A stretch of 29,572 nucleotides of DNA, from the NCBI GenBank assembly GCA_964520445.1, contig CAZFNU010000003.1:1-29572 (forward strand). The letters run 5' to 3'. The stretch is from CAZFNU01 sp964520445 (GTDB lineage: Bacteria; Patescibacteriota; Minisyncoccia; UBA6257; JAKLIH01). Shown here in pieces: positions 1 to 8,136 of the stretch (positions are counted from its first letter, which is position 1; every line of letters starts with the position of its first letter). The notes under the pieces were generated by a model. It did no database searches. It saw only the letters and a program-made list of their open reading frames with translations, and was not told the DNA's origin. Position numbers and translations under genes: made by a program.

Positions 1-326
1 TCTCCAGCTACGTGGCGAGCCAGCTGGACCTGGCCCGCGACGCCCCGCAGCCCGTCCAACCGGCGCTGGGTGCGGGGAGACCAGTGCCGGGTCAGGAAGG
101 TGACGCGGATGTGCACGTCCCCGTCCAGCACATCCGCCGTGGGGATGGTGCAGAGAAACAGCAGGAGAAAGGTGTTCACCTCCATGGCCCAGTGGGTCGG
201 GGCGGCGAAGACGTACCTCATCATCACATCGTAGAAGATGCTGACGACCATGAAAACCATCGCCGCCTGTCCCGCAATCCCTCCCAGACGGGACAGGCGC
301 CCAATGAAACCCTGTGCCCCTTGCAT
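1..326 (-). CDS. dctQ: TRAP transporter small permease, DctQ-like (3' end cut by window edge)
   Basis: Small integral-membrane subunit of a tripartite ATP-independent periplasmic transporter, which couples solute uptake to an ion gradient with DctP and DctM. The visible 108 codons begin MQGAQGFIGRLSRLGG and contain a first membrane helix followed by the family hallmark around YDVMMRYVF and a Trp-Ala-Met-Glu stretch. A second helix (FLLLFLC) and the charged VHIRVTF segment follow. The start is 9 bases after the DctP stop, so the order dctP-dctQ is a normal TRAP operon read leftward; dctM would lie outside. Base composition is strongly GC-rich, unlike everything after about position 1395. Family assignment is firm; the substrate is unknown. 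Confidence 0.88.
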   Translation of the reverse strand, partial: MQGAQGFIGRLSRLGGIAGQAAMVFMVVSIFYDVMMRYVFAAPTHWAMEVNTFLLLFLCTIPTADVLDGDVHIRVTFLTRHWSPRTQRRLDGLRGVAGQVQLARHVAG

Positions 327-335
327 GGCGTCTTC

Positions 336-1379
336 TCAGCCCTTTCCGAGGGCGAGACCGATGGCCTTCTGGCCGACATCCTCGCCCACCTGCTTTTTCC
401 ACCAGGTCCACACGGGCTGGCTCTTCTCCTGAAAGTCCTTGAGTTCCTGCGCCGTGGGGATCGCGACCTTGATGCCGGCCTTCTCGATCTGGGGCCAGAA
501 CTGCTCGGGATAGAACTTTCCGTTGATCGTGGCGGCGTAGTTCTTGTCGTAGGTCTTCGCGGCATCCCAGAAGGCCGCCTTGACCTTGTCCGGGAATTTG
601 TCCCACTTGTCCTTCAGGAAAAAGATGGAGATGGAGAACGCCGTCATGGGCAGCTTGTAGCAGTACTTCACCTGCTCGTAGATCTTGCGGCCCATGATCG
701 TGCTGATGTTGGCCAGCGTACCGTCGATGGTTCCCCGCTGAACGGCGAGATACAGCTCTGAAGAGGGGATGCGGGCGCCTCCCACGCCGTAGGGCTTCAA
801 GGCCTCTTCGGCCTCGTAGCTCACCGTGCGGATCCGCTTGCCCTTGAGATCGGCGAGGCTCGTGATCTTTTTCGCTCCGCTCCAGATGTACTCAGGCTCC
901 AGGATGCCTCCGCCGGCGGTCAGCATGAAGGTGTTGTCCTTGGCGAGAACGTCGTTGATCAGTTTCCACAGGGGGCTCTCCATGGCCATCCTCTCCCCGT
1001 GCAGATACAATTCGTCGCACAGGCTCGGCAGGCCCAGAAGCCCGAGGATGGGATAGTTCCTGGTGATATAGGAGGTCGTATGGAACATGAACTGGATCGT
1101 TCCGGCCCGGAGGGCGGACACCTGCTCGTCGGTCTTGACCAGGGTGCCGGAATCGAAGAAGTCAATCTTCATCACATCGGCGCTTTTCTTCAACTGGTCG
1201 ACGAACGCGACGATGGGCGGGAACAGATCCTTATATCCGGGGGTCAGATACGTCACGCCCGTGTAGGTCGGTACGGCGGCATGCAGCGGACGGACCGGCC
1301 AGCCAGCCGCGCCCAGCGCCAAGGCCCCTGCTCCCCATCCGGCCTTGTGGAGAAATTCCCTCCTCGAACATGTTTTCAT
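336..1379 (-). CDS. dctP: TRAP transporter substrate-binding protein, DctP family
   Basis: Periplasmic solute receptor of a TRAP transporter, 347 residues, normal for the family. The N-terminus (MKTCSRREFLHKAG, then an Ala/Gly-rich hydrophobic run) is a Tat-type signal with an RRxF core. The DctP fold shows in the VSALRAGTIQF region (about residue 85), the SLADLKGKRIRT segment with the conserved ligand-binding Arg, and the VQRGTIDG motif about 40 residues later. A good Shine-Dalgarno (GGAGGAAG) precedes the ATG. The gene stops with TGA under the standard code, and dctQ follows after 9 bases. GC-rich codon use contrasts with the AT-rich right side. There is no promoter-length sequence upstream before composition changes, so the operon seems cut at about 1395. 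Ligand class is not predictable from this. Confidence 0.93.
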   Translation of the reverse strand: MKTCSRREFLHKAGWGAGALALGAAGWPVRPLHAAVPTYTGVTYLTPGYKDLFPPIVAFVDQLKKSADVMKIDFFDSGTLVKTDEQVSALRAGTIQFMFHTTSYITRNYPILGLLGLPSLCDELYLHGERMAMESPLWKLINDVLAKDNTFMLTAGGGILEPEYIWSGAKKITSLADLKGKRIRTVSYEAEEALKPYGVGGARIPSSELYLAVQRGTIDGTLANISTIMGRKIYEQVKYCYKLPMTAFSISIFFLKDKWDKFPDKVKAAFWDAAKTYDKNYAATINGKFYPEQFWPQIEKAGIKVAIPTAQELKDFQEKSQPVWTWWKKQVGEDVGQKAIGLALGKG

Positions 1380-1387
1380 GTCTTCCT

Positions 1388-1402
1388 CCTTTCACATATT
1401 TT
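1388..1402. other. Abrupt composition junction (probable foreign or chimeric edge)
   Basis: Within about 15 bases the sequence changes from GC-rich, standard-code, Proteobacteria-like TRAP genes to AT-rich sequence that continues for 28 kb. The change lies immediately upstream of the dctP ribosome binding site, so the transporter operon has lost its promoter. No repeat, tRNA or mobile-element end is visible at the point of change. A chimeric assembly join is the simplest reading; horizontal transfer is the alternative. Confidence 0.7.
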
Positions 1403-1410
1403 ATTATCTA

Positions 1411-2694
1411 TCAAATTTTAATATTAGCGTTATCATTAAAAATAACTTTAGCTACCTTAGGATTTTCTACGATTTCCAATAATAATGTTGGGATTAATTT
1501 ATGTTCAAGTGTGCAAGTATAAGAAGATTTTGTCAAAGGGAACCCAGATCTCCAGATATTCGCCATTGGGCAACCTCCTTGACAAATAAATCTCAAGTTA
1601 CATGTGGAGCATCCTATTTGGTTTCTATAATGTAAAGATTCCAATATTTTTAATCGTTTTTCTTCTGTTATTATGCAATTGTTCTCTATTTTCCCAAAAA
1701 TAATTGGGTCTGCGTATGGATCTGTTAATTTTGCTACCTCAACACAAGCAGTTGTTAAACCATCTGGTGTTGTTATCGTATTACTATGTGTTATGCCGCA
1801 ATAATCTTCTTCTGATGGTTCAGCAAAATAGCCAGTATCTATTTTGAAATCTATATCTAGCTCAGCTACATATTTTATAGCATCTAATAAAGCTGTTGCG
1901 TATTTTACTGGATTTGGCTCCATCTTTTTTGTTCCTCTAGATACATCAGTAATTAATACCGGTTCAAATTTTAATGTTTTTACTTTTAAAGCGACAATTT
2001 CGTCGATTGTTTGTCGTAGACTGTTTAATCCATCATTAGTTATTATACATTGGACAGTTACGGGGATACCTCCGGCAACTAATGATTTAATATTTTCTTG
2101 AACTACTTTTTTAGAATCTAATCCGTTCTTTACAGCAAATGGTCGCTGAGTATTATGCATAAAACCATCATAAGAAACTCTAGTATCAATCTTATTTTTT
2201 ATAAACCACTCTAGAACATTTTTATCAAACGTAGCATTTGTTACCACATGGATATTAACTGTTTTACAGATAGATTTAGTAAAATTTATTATATCGCAAA
2301 CCAATCCAAAAGGTAATAATGGTTCCCCTCCTCCAACTAAATATACGTCTAATGGATCATTATAATTATGAGCGTTAACAACTGTTTGAATCGCAATTTT
2401 TGCCGTTTCTAAAGTCATTGTTTTCTTCTCTTCCCCACCTTTAGAATAACAATAGATACATTTCAAATTACAATCAAAAGTTGGGATAAGACTTATACTA
2501 TTAGAGTATAAACGAGGCACATTATGACTTGTTTTAAGAATTTTAACTTTTCTGATCCGTTTTTCTTCCTCTTTTATCAAGTTGGCGAACTCGTTTTTTG
2601 AAGCATTAAGACCGTAAACAATTCTATGTGGCGATACTATAGCATAATTTTTACCCTTTGGTAGATTAATTATGCATAATCTATCGTTTTCCAT
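1411..2694 (-). CDS. Radical SAM enzyme with C-terminal SPASM-type cluster region
   Basis: A 427-residue radical SAM protein. The [4Fe-4S]/SAM site is CNLKCIYCY (CxxxCxxC, about residue 75), followed by the GGGEPLL motif that binds SAM. The C-terminal third is Cys-rich: CGITH, TACVEV, IGCSTCNLRFICQGGCP and a last CTLEH, the layout of a SPASM/twitch auxiliary-cluster domain as in peptide-modifying maturases and anSME-like enzymes. The N-terminal 70 residues look like a small leader-binding or structural domain. The start is set by a strong Shine-Dalgarno (AAAGGAGG). Both Trp codons are TGG and the gene ends TGA-TAG, so it does not show the UGA=Trp habit of its neighbours. No precursor peptide gene was recognised beside it. 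The substrate is unknown; a RiPP maturase is a possibility only. Confidence 0.88.
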   Translation of the reverse strand: MENDRLCIINLPKGKNYAIVSPHRIVYGLNASKNEFANLIKEEEKRIRKVKILKTSHNVPRLYSNSISLIPTFDCNLKCIYCYSKGGEEKKTMTLETAKIAIQTVVNAHNYNDPLDVYLVGGGEPLLPFGLVCDIINFTKSICKTVNIHVVTNATFDKNVLEWFIKNKIDTRVSYDGFMHNTQRPFAVKNGLDSKKVVQENIKSLVAGGIPVTVQCIITNDGLNSLRQTIDEIVALKVKTLKFEPVLITDVSRGTKKMEPNPVKYATALLDAIKYVAELDIDFKIDTGYFAEPSEEDYCGITHSNTITTPDGLTTACVEVAKLTDPYADPIIFGKIENNCIITEEKRLKILESLHYRNQIGCSTCNLRFICQGGCPMANIWRSGFPLTKSSYTCTLEHKLIPTLLLEIVENPKVAKVIFNDNANIKI

Positions 2695-2723
2695 ATTAAA
2701 CCTCCTTTAATTTAATAAAGCTA

Positions 2724-2758
2724 ATCTATAAAGTACAACTATTTAATTCTTTATAGAT
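2724..2758 (-). promoter_or_regulatory. Leader stem-loop just upstream of the radical SAM ribosome binding site
   Basis: ATCTATAAAG (2724-2733) and CTTTATAGAT (2749-2758) form a perfect 10-bp inverted repeat with a 15-nt loop. The stem ends about 15 nt before the Shine-Dalgarno, so it could modulate translation. It is AT-rich and no U-run follows, so it is not a terminator. Confidence 0.45.
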
Positions 2759-2870
2759 AGATTTTTTCTATATCATAAGATAATTTAATAGATAACATTA
2801 CAAAAGTAAAGCTAAATCAATCAGTCTTCTATGAAGTTAACTTTTTAAGGTTCCAATCTATTATATATGT

Positions 2871-2899
2871 ATTATACCATAATCTCGTGAAAGAATCAA
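2871..2899 (-). promoter_or_regulatory. Sigma70-type promoter of the radical SAM gene
   Basis: Read leftward: -35 TTGATT (2894-2899), a 17-bp spacer, -10 TATAAT (2871-2876). The -10 is consensus and the -35 matches at four of six positions. Confidence 0.7.
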
Positions 2900-3015
2900 C
2901 TCTCAACAGGAAGCCACCTCCTAGCTATTATTTAAAGAAGAAATTTAAGATGTTGATAATAATCTTAAAAAATGATATAATTACTATATCAATTCAATAA
3001 TCTTTTTTTAATGCA

Positions 3016-3603
3016 ATGAAATCTCAAAATTCTACTTTATATGACGAAATAATTGGACATGCTTCAAAGTATTGTTCGAAAATAAGTGTACTTACAGGAA
3101 CGCACAGGATTAATATTAAAAAAATTCCTATAGAAATAAAAAAAGTAAAAAAATCTCAATACAGTGCTTTAGCATATCCGAATAAGATAGTTTTATCCAT
3201 CCCAGAAGCTATGGATGTAAAAATGAAAAAAGAATTAAGCGCTATTCTAACACATGAATATTTCCATATCTGCATAGAGAATAACGATAAATTAAAAAGA
3301 ATTATTAAAAAATGTCTTGATGAAAACATTGATTTTATAAAGTCTCTTAAAATAAAAAAACTTACATCATGGCTTGTCTTGAATGAATTAATTGTTAGCA
3401 GTTTTGTACCTGAAGGATATATAGGACAGTTAATGGGATATGATACTCATTATAAAGAGACTACTATAATGGGTAGTATTAGATTAAGTATAGGGAAAAT
3501 AATGTTTAATACAGCAAAAAGATATGTTTTAAAACGAAAAATAATAGACGAAGCATATATAGATACAATAATCAAAAAATTAAAAACAAGGTCATCAATA
3601 TAA
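3016..3603 (+). CDS. Putative zinc metallopeptidase-like protein with HEYFH motif
   Basis: 195 residues, no signal peptide or membrane helix. The HExxH motif is at residues 80-84 (ILTHEYFH), preceded by beta-strand-like segments (RINIKKIPIEI, KIVLSIP) as in small gluzincin folds. A second helix carries NELIVSSF (E124), a candidate third zinc ligand, though its distance from the first His (44 residues) is larger than usual. I do not recognise a named family; catalytic activity is inferred from the motif only. Codon use is like the AT-rich native genes; the single Trp is TGG. It is the first of four neighbouring genes with HExxH or HExxH-derived motifs (to 6312), and the next gene starts 23 bases downstream on the same strand. 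No clear Shine-Dalgarno. Confidence 0.6.
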   Translation: MKSQNSTLYDEIIGHASKYCSKISVLTGTHRINIKKIPIEIKKVKKSQYSALAYPNKIVLSIPEAMDVKMKKELSAILTHEYFHICIENNDKLKRIIKKCLDENIDFIKSLKIKKLTSWLVLNELIVSSFVPEGYIGQLMGYDTHYKETTIMGSIRLSIGKIMFNTAKRYVLKRKIIDEAYIDTIIKKLKTRSSI

Positions 3604-3625
3604 TAATTTATTTTAAAAATGATTT

Positions 3626-4420
3626 ATGAATATAAACTTTACCATAAATAAGTATTTTCTAGCGACAAGAGCTATAAGATATTCATATAGTAGTAAAGAA
3701 GACCACTTTTGAAAACCATGGCATAAATTAGATAAACAATTATGGAAGAAATATGATTATTCATTAGTCTATCAGTTAATTAATCCAGGAGACTATAGTC
3801 TGTATACTTCTTTAGAATTAGGAAATTCTAAAGCAGAGACTAAGTATAAAGATGTTATAAAACAAGTAAGATATGAATTTGATATAATATTTAAAACAAA
3901 AGAGTTCAAAAGATTAGAAAAAGAAACGGAATTGTATCTTAAAACAATCGAGCAAAAATGGGAAAAACAGAAAGATGATATTTTCGAATTTTTGGAACAA
4001 ATAACAGGATTAAAGATACCAAACCTAAAAATTACAGTTATTATTGTCCATCCCAAATTAGGATGTGGTAGAAGCTACTCTAAAATAAAAACCATAGTTT
4101 GAGGACATCATGAAGATTGAAAAAATTATTCGGCAGTCTATTTAGCACATGAAATATTACATCTAGTATTTGATTATTATAAGATACCATCTGATAACAT
4201 TGGACATTCTTTGATAGAACTGATTTCTGACAACGAATTACGCATTTATTTAAACCAAAAAGGGAAGTATTTTATAGAGAAGGAGAAATCTGTTGGACAT
4301 GATTGGTTAAGATCGTCAGAAAAAAGAATTTTACCATATTGAAAGAAGTATTTAAAACAAAAGAATAGAAATATATTACAATTCTATAAACAAATGAAAA
4401 AAATTCAAAAAGAAGACTAA
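3626..4420 (+). CDS. Putative zinc metallopeptidase-like protein with HEILH motif (UGA=Trp)
   Basis: Reading TGA as Trp gives one continuous 264-residue protein; the standard code breaks it at four TGA codons. HEILH is at residues 175-179 (YLAHEILHLVF). E198 (LIELIS) or E204 (DNELRIYL) could be the third zinc ligand. The first half is helical and charged, with a helix ending in EQITGLK, then strands (ITVIIVHP) leading into the active-site helix. The protein at 5686-6312 is a clear homologue: both share the helix-EITG-strand-Trp-AHE order. There are four TGA and four TGG Trp codons. The gene is tandem with the one at 3016, and its TAA overlaps the end of the convergent gene at 4417-5673 by 4 bases. 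No export signal, so action in the cytosol or export by an unusual route is inferred. Confidence 0.62.
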
Positions 4421-5673
4421 TCCCCTACTGCCTTACAACTATCATGAAAATCTTTATCCAGTTGTCTTATTGATAATTTGGTAACTTCTCTAAATATTTT
4501 TTCTTTCTCTTTTAAAGACATATCCCCATTTAATCTCCTATATAATTTTTTGAATTTGGTAATTCCATAATTATTAATTAAGAACTGAACAAAACAGGCC
4601 GAGATCGGATAGCTAACTTGAGTATCAAATTGATTGAAATCATTTATTAAATTCATAATACTTATTTTTTTCATATACTTATTCATTCAAAATTCTAATG
4701 ATTTACCACGTCATCTGGGCTGTCCATCACGATTCCATCCATATAAAACAGCAACTCCCTCTGATAGGATTCTTATAGAATCTTCGTTAACATTTTTTCT
4801 AAAAAGCATATGAATGATTTCATGTGGGTGGAATGCATAGACAGAATATATATTATTGCCATATACTCTTCCTGTAGGTTTTCAACCCAAAACGCTAGTA
4901 TAAGTTTCTTCATTTGGTAAAATACAATAATTTATTTTATCTTTTAATCGGAATTTGAATCCGAATATTTTATATATTTTTTGCAAATGTTTTTCACATT
5001 TTTCATAATAATTTTTTTCTAATTTTGGTCTCCCATAGATATAAAAAATAAAATGCTTTGTTTCTTTTATTTTCTTTCACATAATAGGAAGATCTATTTT
5101 ATAGATATTTTTGAAAATCTTATTAAAATCTTTCTTATTATTAATTTTTTTGGCTTGTTTTAATAATTTCAAAATCCTTAATTTCCCATATCTCTCAATT
5201 AACATTCTAACCTGGTTATATCCTAAAGGGAAAATATAATTATCTGTTTTATCAAAATAAAGATTAAGAGAATCTTTGGTTAATTTTTGTGCCATTACCG
5301 GTTTTCATTGTTTAGCTAAGTAACAAGACAAACCCTCGTTTAATCAACGCGGTTTAATATGATTACATTGACTATATACATGTATAGCCATATGAGCATA
5401 TTCATGTGTTAGGACTTTTCAAAATCTTTCTGGGTCAATTTTTAATAAATCTTTTGTAATACAAACATAGTTTCCATCAGAGTTTCCCACGTGTCATTTG
5501 GATAATTTTCTTTGGAAAAGAATACTCATCTGATTTCGAGATTTGAATAAAAATACTCTAGGTAATTCAAAAGAGACTCCAAAAAAATCTTTGAATCTTT
5601 TTTGGGTTCTTATTAGGTGTTTTTCAATTTCTTTGTTTTTTACCGTTTTTACCTCGAAAATTGCTTTTTGCAT
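4417..5673 (-). CDS. Tandem two-module gluzincin-like metallopeptidase (UGA=Trp)
   Basis: Continuous 418-residue reading frame when TGA is Trp (8 TGA, 1 TGG); the standard code shows only fragments. It contains two complete peptidase-MA-type signatures. Module 1 has LTHEYAHMAIH at residues 90-94 followed by RWLNEG (E113). Module 2 has HPHEIIHML at 284-288 followed by ILSEGVAVLYGW (E305). Each HExxH-(about 20)-E arrangement, with the Asn/Ser-Glu-Gly form, is typical of Peptidase_MA_2-like gluzincins. Both modules end in a helix of the type GYNQVRMLIERYG or CFVQFLINNYGI, so each is a full domain copy. No signal peptide or membrane anchor is visible. The start MQKAIFEV is the first ATG after an in-frame TAA. 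It follows the 5686-6312 gene by 12 bases, in one operon. Confidence 0.7.
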
Positions 5674-5685
5674 AGAATATATTTA

Positions 5686-6312
5686 TTATTTTTTATCAGG
5701 ACCCATATCCGGATATTGTTTTATAATATTTATCCCTTCTTGAATGTACTCATCAAAGCTTCTATTTAAAAAGATATCTTTTAATTTATCTTGTATATCA
5801 ACTATTTGTGGGTAATTATGATTTGTATGATATTCCGTATCTCAAGGTCAAAATTCTTTTACTTGTGGTGGTGATGAGGTTAAAATGAAAGCGGTAATCT
5901 CTGCTAAAGCCCATACTTGTCCGTCAGTAAGATTTTCTTTCTGGTAATTTCTTTTATATATTTCAAAGTAGTGAGAAACGATCAATTCATGAGCAGTTAT
6001 TCTTCTCATAGAATAAGGATTTTCTTTCCAACTTCGTACAATCCTTGGAGCAGTACCTCAATTAGAGAATCCTTTATGGATCACAGACACTACACATTCG
6101 TAATTATCATAAAATCATTTATATCCAGTTATTTCTTCTATATAAACAGAGAATTTATCATTAATTTCATCTCATGATTTTTGATAAAGATCTTTAGTTA
6201 ATTCTAAAAAACGTAAAGATGATCGATATTGTAAATCAATATATTGTAAATCCTTCTGGTCTTGAACAAACATCTTATCGTAGTTTTGGTCGATTATAAA
6301 ATTTAGTTTCAT
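5686..6312 (-). CDS. Divergent metallopeptidase-like protein with disrupted zinc motif (UGA=Trp)
   Basis: 208 residues once five TGA codons are read as Trp (two more are TGG). It is homologous to the protein at 3626-4420: a helical N-terminal half ending in EEITGYK, strands (VVSVIHK), a Trp-rich loop, then ITAHELIVSHYF at residues 108-114. Where the homologue has HEILH, this one has HELIV, with the next His two positions late, so the classical second zinc ligand is missing. A later helix has LAEITAFIL (E138), aligned with the third-ligand helix. It may be a non-catalytic paralogue or use altered geometry. It begins an operon whose second gene is the two-module protein. A promoter lies upstream at 6359-6387; no Shine-Dalgarno is evident. 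Confidence 0.58.
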
Positions 6313-6358
6313 GACTTTGGTTTATTTTTTCTCATATCTTCCATATTCGTTTTTATGT

Positions 6359-6387
6359 ATTATATCATATTTTTTAAATTCTTGCAA
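6359..6387 (-). promoter_or_regulatory. Promoter of the leftward metallopeptidase-like operon
   Basis: Read leftward: TTGCAA (6382-6387), a 17-bp spacer, TATAAT (6359-6364). It lies about 47 bases before the ATG at 6312. Confidence 0.6.
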
Positions 6388-6413
6388 GGAATTTTTAAAA
6401 TTTTTATAAAGTT

Positions 6414-6450
6414 AACCCGCAGAAAGATAATTTATATATTTCTGCGGGTT
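6414..6450 (-). terminator. Strong hairpin downstream of the WG-repeat gene
   Basis: AACCCGCAGAAA (6414-6425) pairs with TTTCTGCGGGTT (6439-6450), a perfect 12-bp stem with a 13-nt loop. It is placed just after the WG-repeat stop. The U-run on the leftward transcript is weak, so it may act as a transcript end or stabiliser. Confidence 0.65.
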
Positions 6451-6473
6451 TACAAAATCAGGGCAACGTATAA

Positions 6474-7982
6474 CTAATCTTTATCATATTCCCATTTTTC
6501 AGCTTTTCTTATTGGGAAGACATCTCCAAGGCGTTCTTCAATATTACCTAGTTTTCTATTGGTTTCATTTAAGACTTCTATTATAGTTTGTTGTGGGTCA
6601 ATGTCATTATTATCTTTAGTCTTTGGACGATTATAAGTATTATTTTGTTGATTCGTATTTATCGCATTGCTGATTCTAGTTCCGCTACTATTGATGTAAG
6701 CCCTTGCTCCATTTAATTCAATTTTAGCAACACCATTATGGAAATCATCGACATCATAATATGTATGATAATAAGCCTGGCTACCGTCAGGTTTAATATG
6801 GAAACACACATCTCCTAATTGAACGGCTACTAATCCTTCATGGAAATCACCTACCACGTCGAATCTTTGTTCGTACGCTGGCTCTCCGTTTGGTAAGATA
6901 TGAAACCATAAATGATTTAATTTTACTCTCGCAAAGCCGTCATGAAAATTGTGAATTCTATCATATCTCGCTGTATATAAAGGAACTCCATTTTTATCTA
7001 TATGAAAATCTTCATGGTCGTTGGATGCTATAGCAAAATTTCCCACAAAATTATTAACACTATCATATCTCGCTGTATATAAAGGAATTCCATTTTTATC
7101 TATATGAAAAGATTTTCCACCGTCTCTAACCGTAGCAAAATCTCCTTGAAATCGACATATCTTGTCGTATCTAGTTTGATATAATGGATATCCATTAGCA
7201 TCAATATGAAACCATTTACCTTTTTGTTTCGCTGCGATTAGTATATTGCGCATGCTATTGAAGTCGATGTCGTCATAATTAAATTTTTTCGCGATATTAT
7301 TTTTCAGTACTTCTTCTTTATTAGGTGGTAATCGTGTTCCATCAGTTTCAATGCTAAACCATGTGTTACCATCTTTGACACTAGCACTATCAGCAGCCCC
7401 CTTATTAAAATAGAAATTTGTTATGCTGTCGTATAGAGCATTATATATAGGAATGCCATTCGTATCAATATGACACCATTTGTTTCCAATTTTAGCCACA
7501 GCTAAATATTTTTTGTTTCCTGTCCAATCAGTCGCTGACCAAAATTGGCGAACTTCAGCAAATCTACTATTATACTCAGGTGACCCATAAATATTTATAT
7601 GAAAATATTTACCATTTTCTTTCACTATAGCTGTGTCGTTTGAAAAATGACTGGCCCATTCATATTTCTTTCTATAAGCCGGGGTACCATCGGGATTTAT
7701 ATGAAAATATTCATTGTTATCTCTAACACACGCTAACCCGCAACAAAAACGATTAACACAATCATATTTTTCTTTATAAAAAGGTGTTCCGTCAGTAAAC
7801 GCATGGAACATTTTGTTATCTTGGCTAACTATACACCATTCGCCCGCCCCCGATCCGTAAAAGATATAATGTTCAATAATTTTACCCATCTTTTTTTCAA
7901 ATGAATCAATAAGCCAAACACTATCATAACCATATTTTTTTGCAAGATCTTGCTCTCGGACTTGAGTATCATCTCTTATCAT
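6474..7982 (-). CDS. WG-type beta-repeat protein
   Basis: 502 residues built of about 11 units of roughly 34 residues, with the pattern YDxVxxFxxGxAxV...FHIxxDGxPxYxxR. This matches the WG-containing repeat family (beta-rich repeats, often of unknown function), with the usual Trp-Gly largely replaced by Phe-His. The middle units (about 6961-7160) are nearly identical in DNA, showing recent duplication. The C-terminal 70 residues are Asn/Lys/Glu-rich and non-repetitive. No signal peptide. The start at 7982 (MIRDDTQVREQ) is chosen over an in-frame ATG at 8036 because AAAAGGAGGT lies 9 bases before it, while a hairpin occupies the upstream segment. All 10 Trp codons are TGG, it has a perfect consensus promoter, and it ends in TAG. 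This is unlike the native TGA-using genes and suggests acquisition. Binding or adhesion is a guess. Confidence 0.85.
   Translation of the reverse strand: MIRDDTQVREQDLAKKYGYDSVWLIDSFEKKMGKIIEHYIFYGSGAGEWCIVSQDNKMFHAFTDGTPFYKEKYDCVNRFCCGLACVRDNNEYFHINPDGTPAYRKKYEWASHFSNDTAIVKENGKYFHINIYGSPEYNSRFAEVRQFWSATDWTGNKKYLAVAKIGNKWCHIDTNGIPIYNALYDSITNFYFNKGAADSASVKDGNTWFSIETDGTRLPPNKEEVLKNNIAKKFNYDDIDFNSMRNILIAAKQKGKWFHIDANGYPLYQTRYDKICRFQGDFATVRDGGKSFHIDKNGIPLYTARYDSVNNFVGNFAIASNDHEDFHIDKNGVPLYTARYDRIHNFHDGFARVKLNHLWFHILPNGEPAYEQRFDVVGDFHEGLVAVQLGDVCFHIKPDGSQAYYHTYYDVDDFHNGVAKIELNGARAYINSSGTRISNAINTNQQNNTYNRPKTKDNNDIDPQQTIIEVLNETNRKLGNIEERLGDVFPIRKAEKWEYDKD
6961..7112 (-). repeat. Recent 102-bp tandem unit duplication inside the WG-repeat gene
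   Basis: The blocks starting at 6961 and 7063 are identical over about 50 bases except for one or two changes and are exactly 102 bp (34 codons) apart. This shows repeat-number change by recombination or slippage. Confidence 0.85.
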
Positions 7983-8023
7983 TATAAAATACCTCCTTTT
8001 AAGTATTTTTATATATTTTTGAA

Positions 8024-8047
8024 CTGGTTTTATCATAGTAAAACCAG
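8024..8047 (-). promoter_or_regulatory. Leader hairpin of the WG-repeat gene
   Basis: CTGGTTTTA (8024-8032) and TAAAACCAG (8039-8047) form a perfect 9-bp stem with a 6-nt loop, about 25 nt upstream of the ribosome binding site. It supports the downstream start at 7982. Confidence 0.45.
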
Positions 8048-8136
8048 GAGAAAATTCATGATTATTTAAAGGTCAGTTAGCTCCCTATTTATTATTAATA
8101 TTTTAAGGTGCTTACTGATTTTGTATAAGTATCTCT

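Larger units (their letters stand above)
2695..3015. other. Divergent intergenic region between radical SAM and metallopeptidase genes
   Basis: 321 bases without a convincing gene. It holds the radical SAM ribosome binding site (2702-2709), a stem-loop (2724-2758) and the leftward promoter (2871-2899). Rightward, a TATAAT lies near 2974, inside the small palindrome GATATA-ATTAC-TATATC, and probably serves the gene at 3016. The radical SAM leader would be about 170 nt, long enough for regulation. Confidence 0.6.

Noticed and set aside
12..761. Long rightward reading frame in the GC-rich edge
   Set aside because: It lies antisense to dctP and dctQ, which have clear family motifs; such shadows are expected in GC-rich DNA.
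2751..2798. 15-residue leader peptide frame upstream of the radical SAM gene, as a possible modified-peptide precursor
   Set aside because: No ribosome binding site, no Cys or typical core residues, and it overlaps the leader hairpin.
6600..7800. Regularly spaced repeats that might suggest a CRISPR array
   Set aside because: The 102-bp period is an exact multiple of codons within one intact reading frame, so it is a protein repeat.
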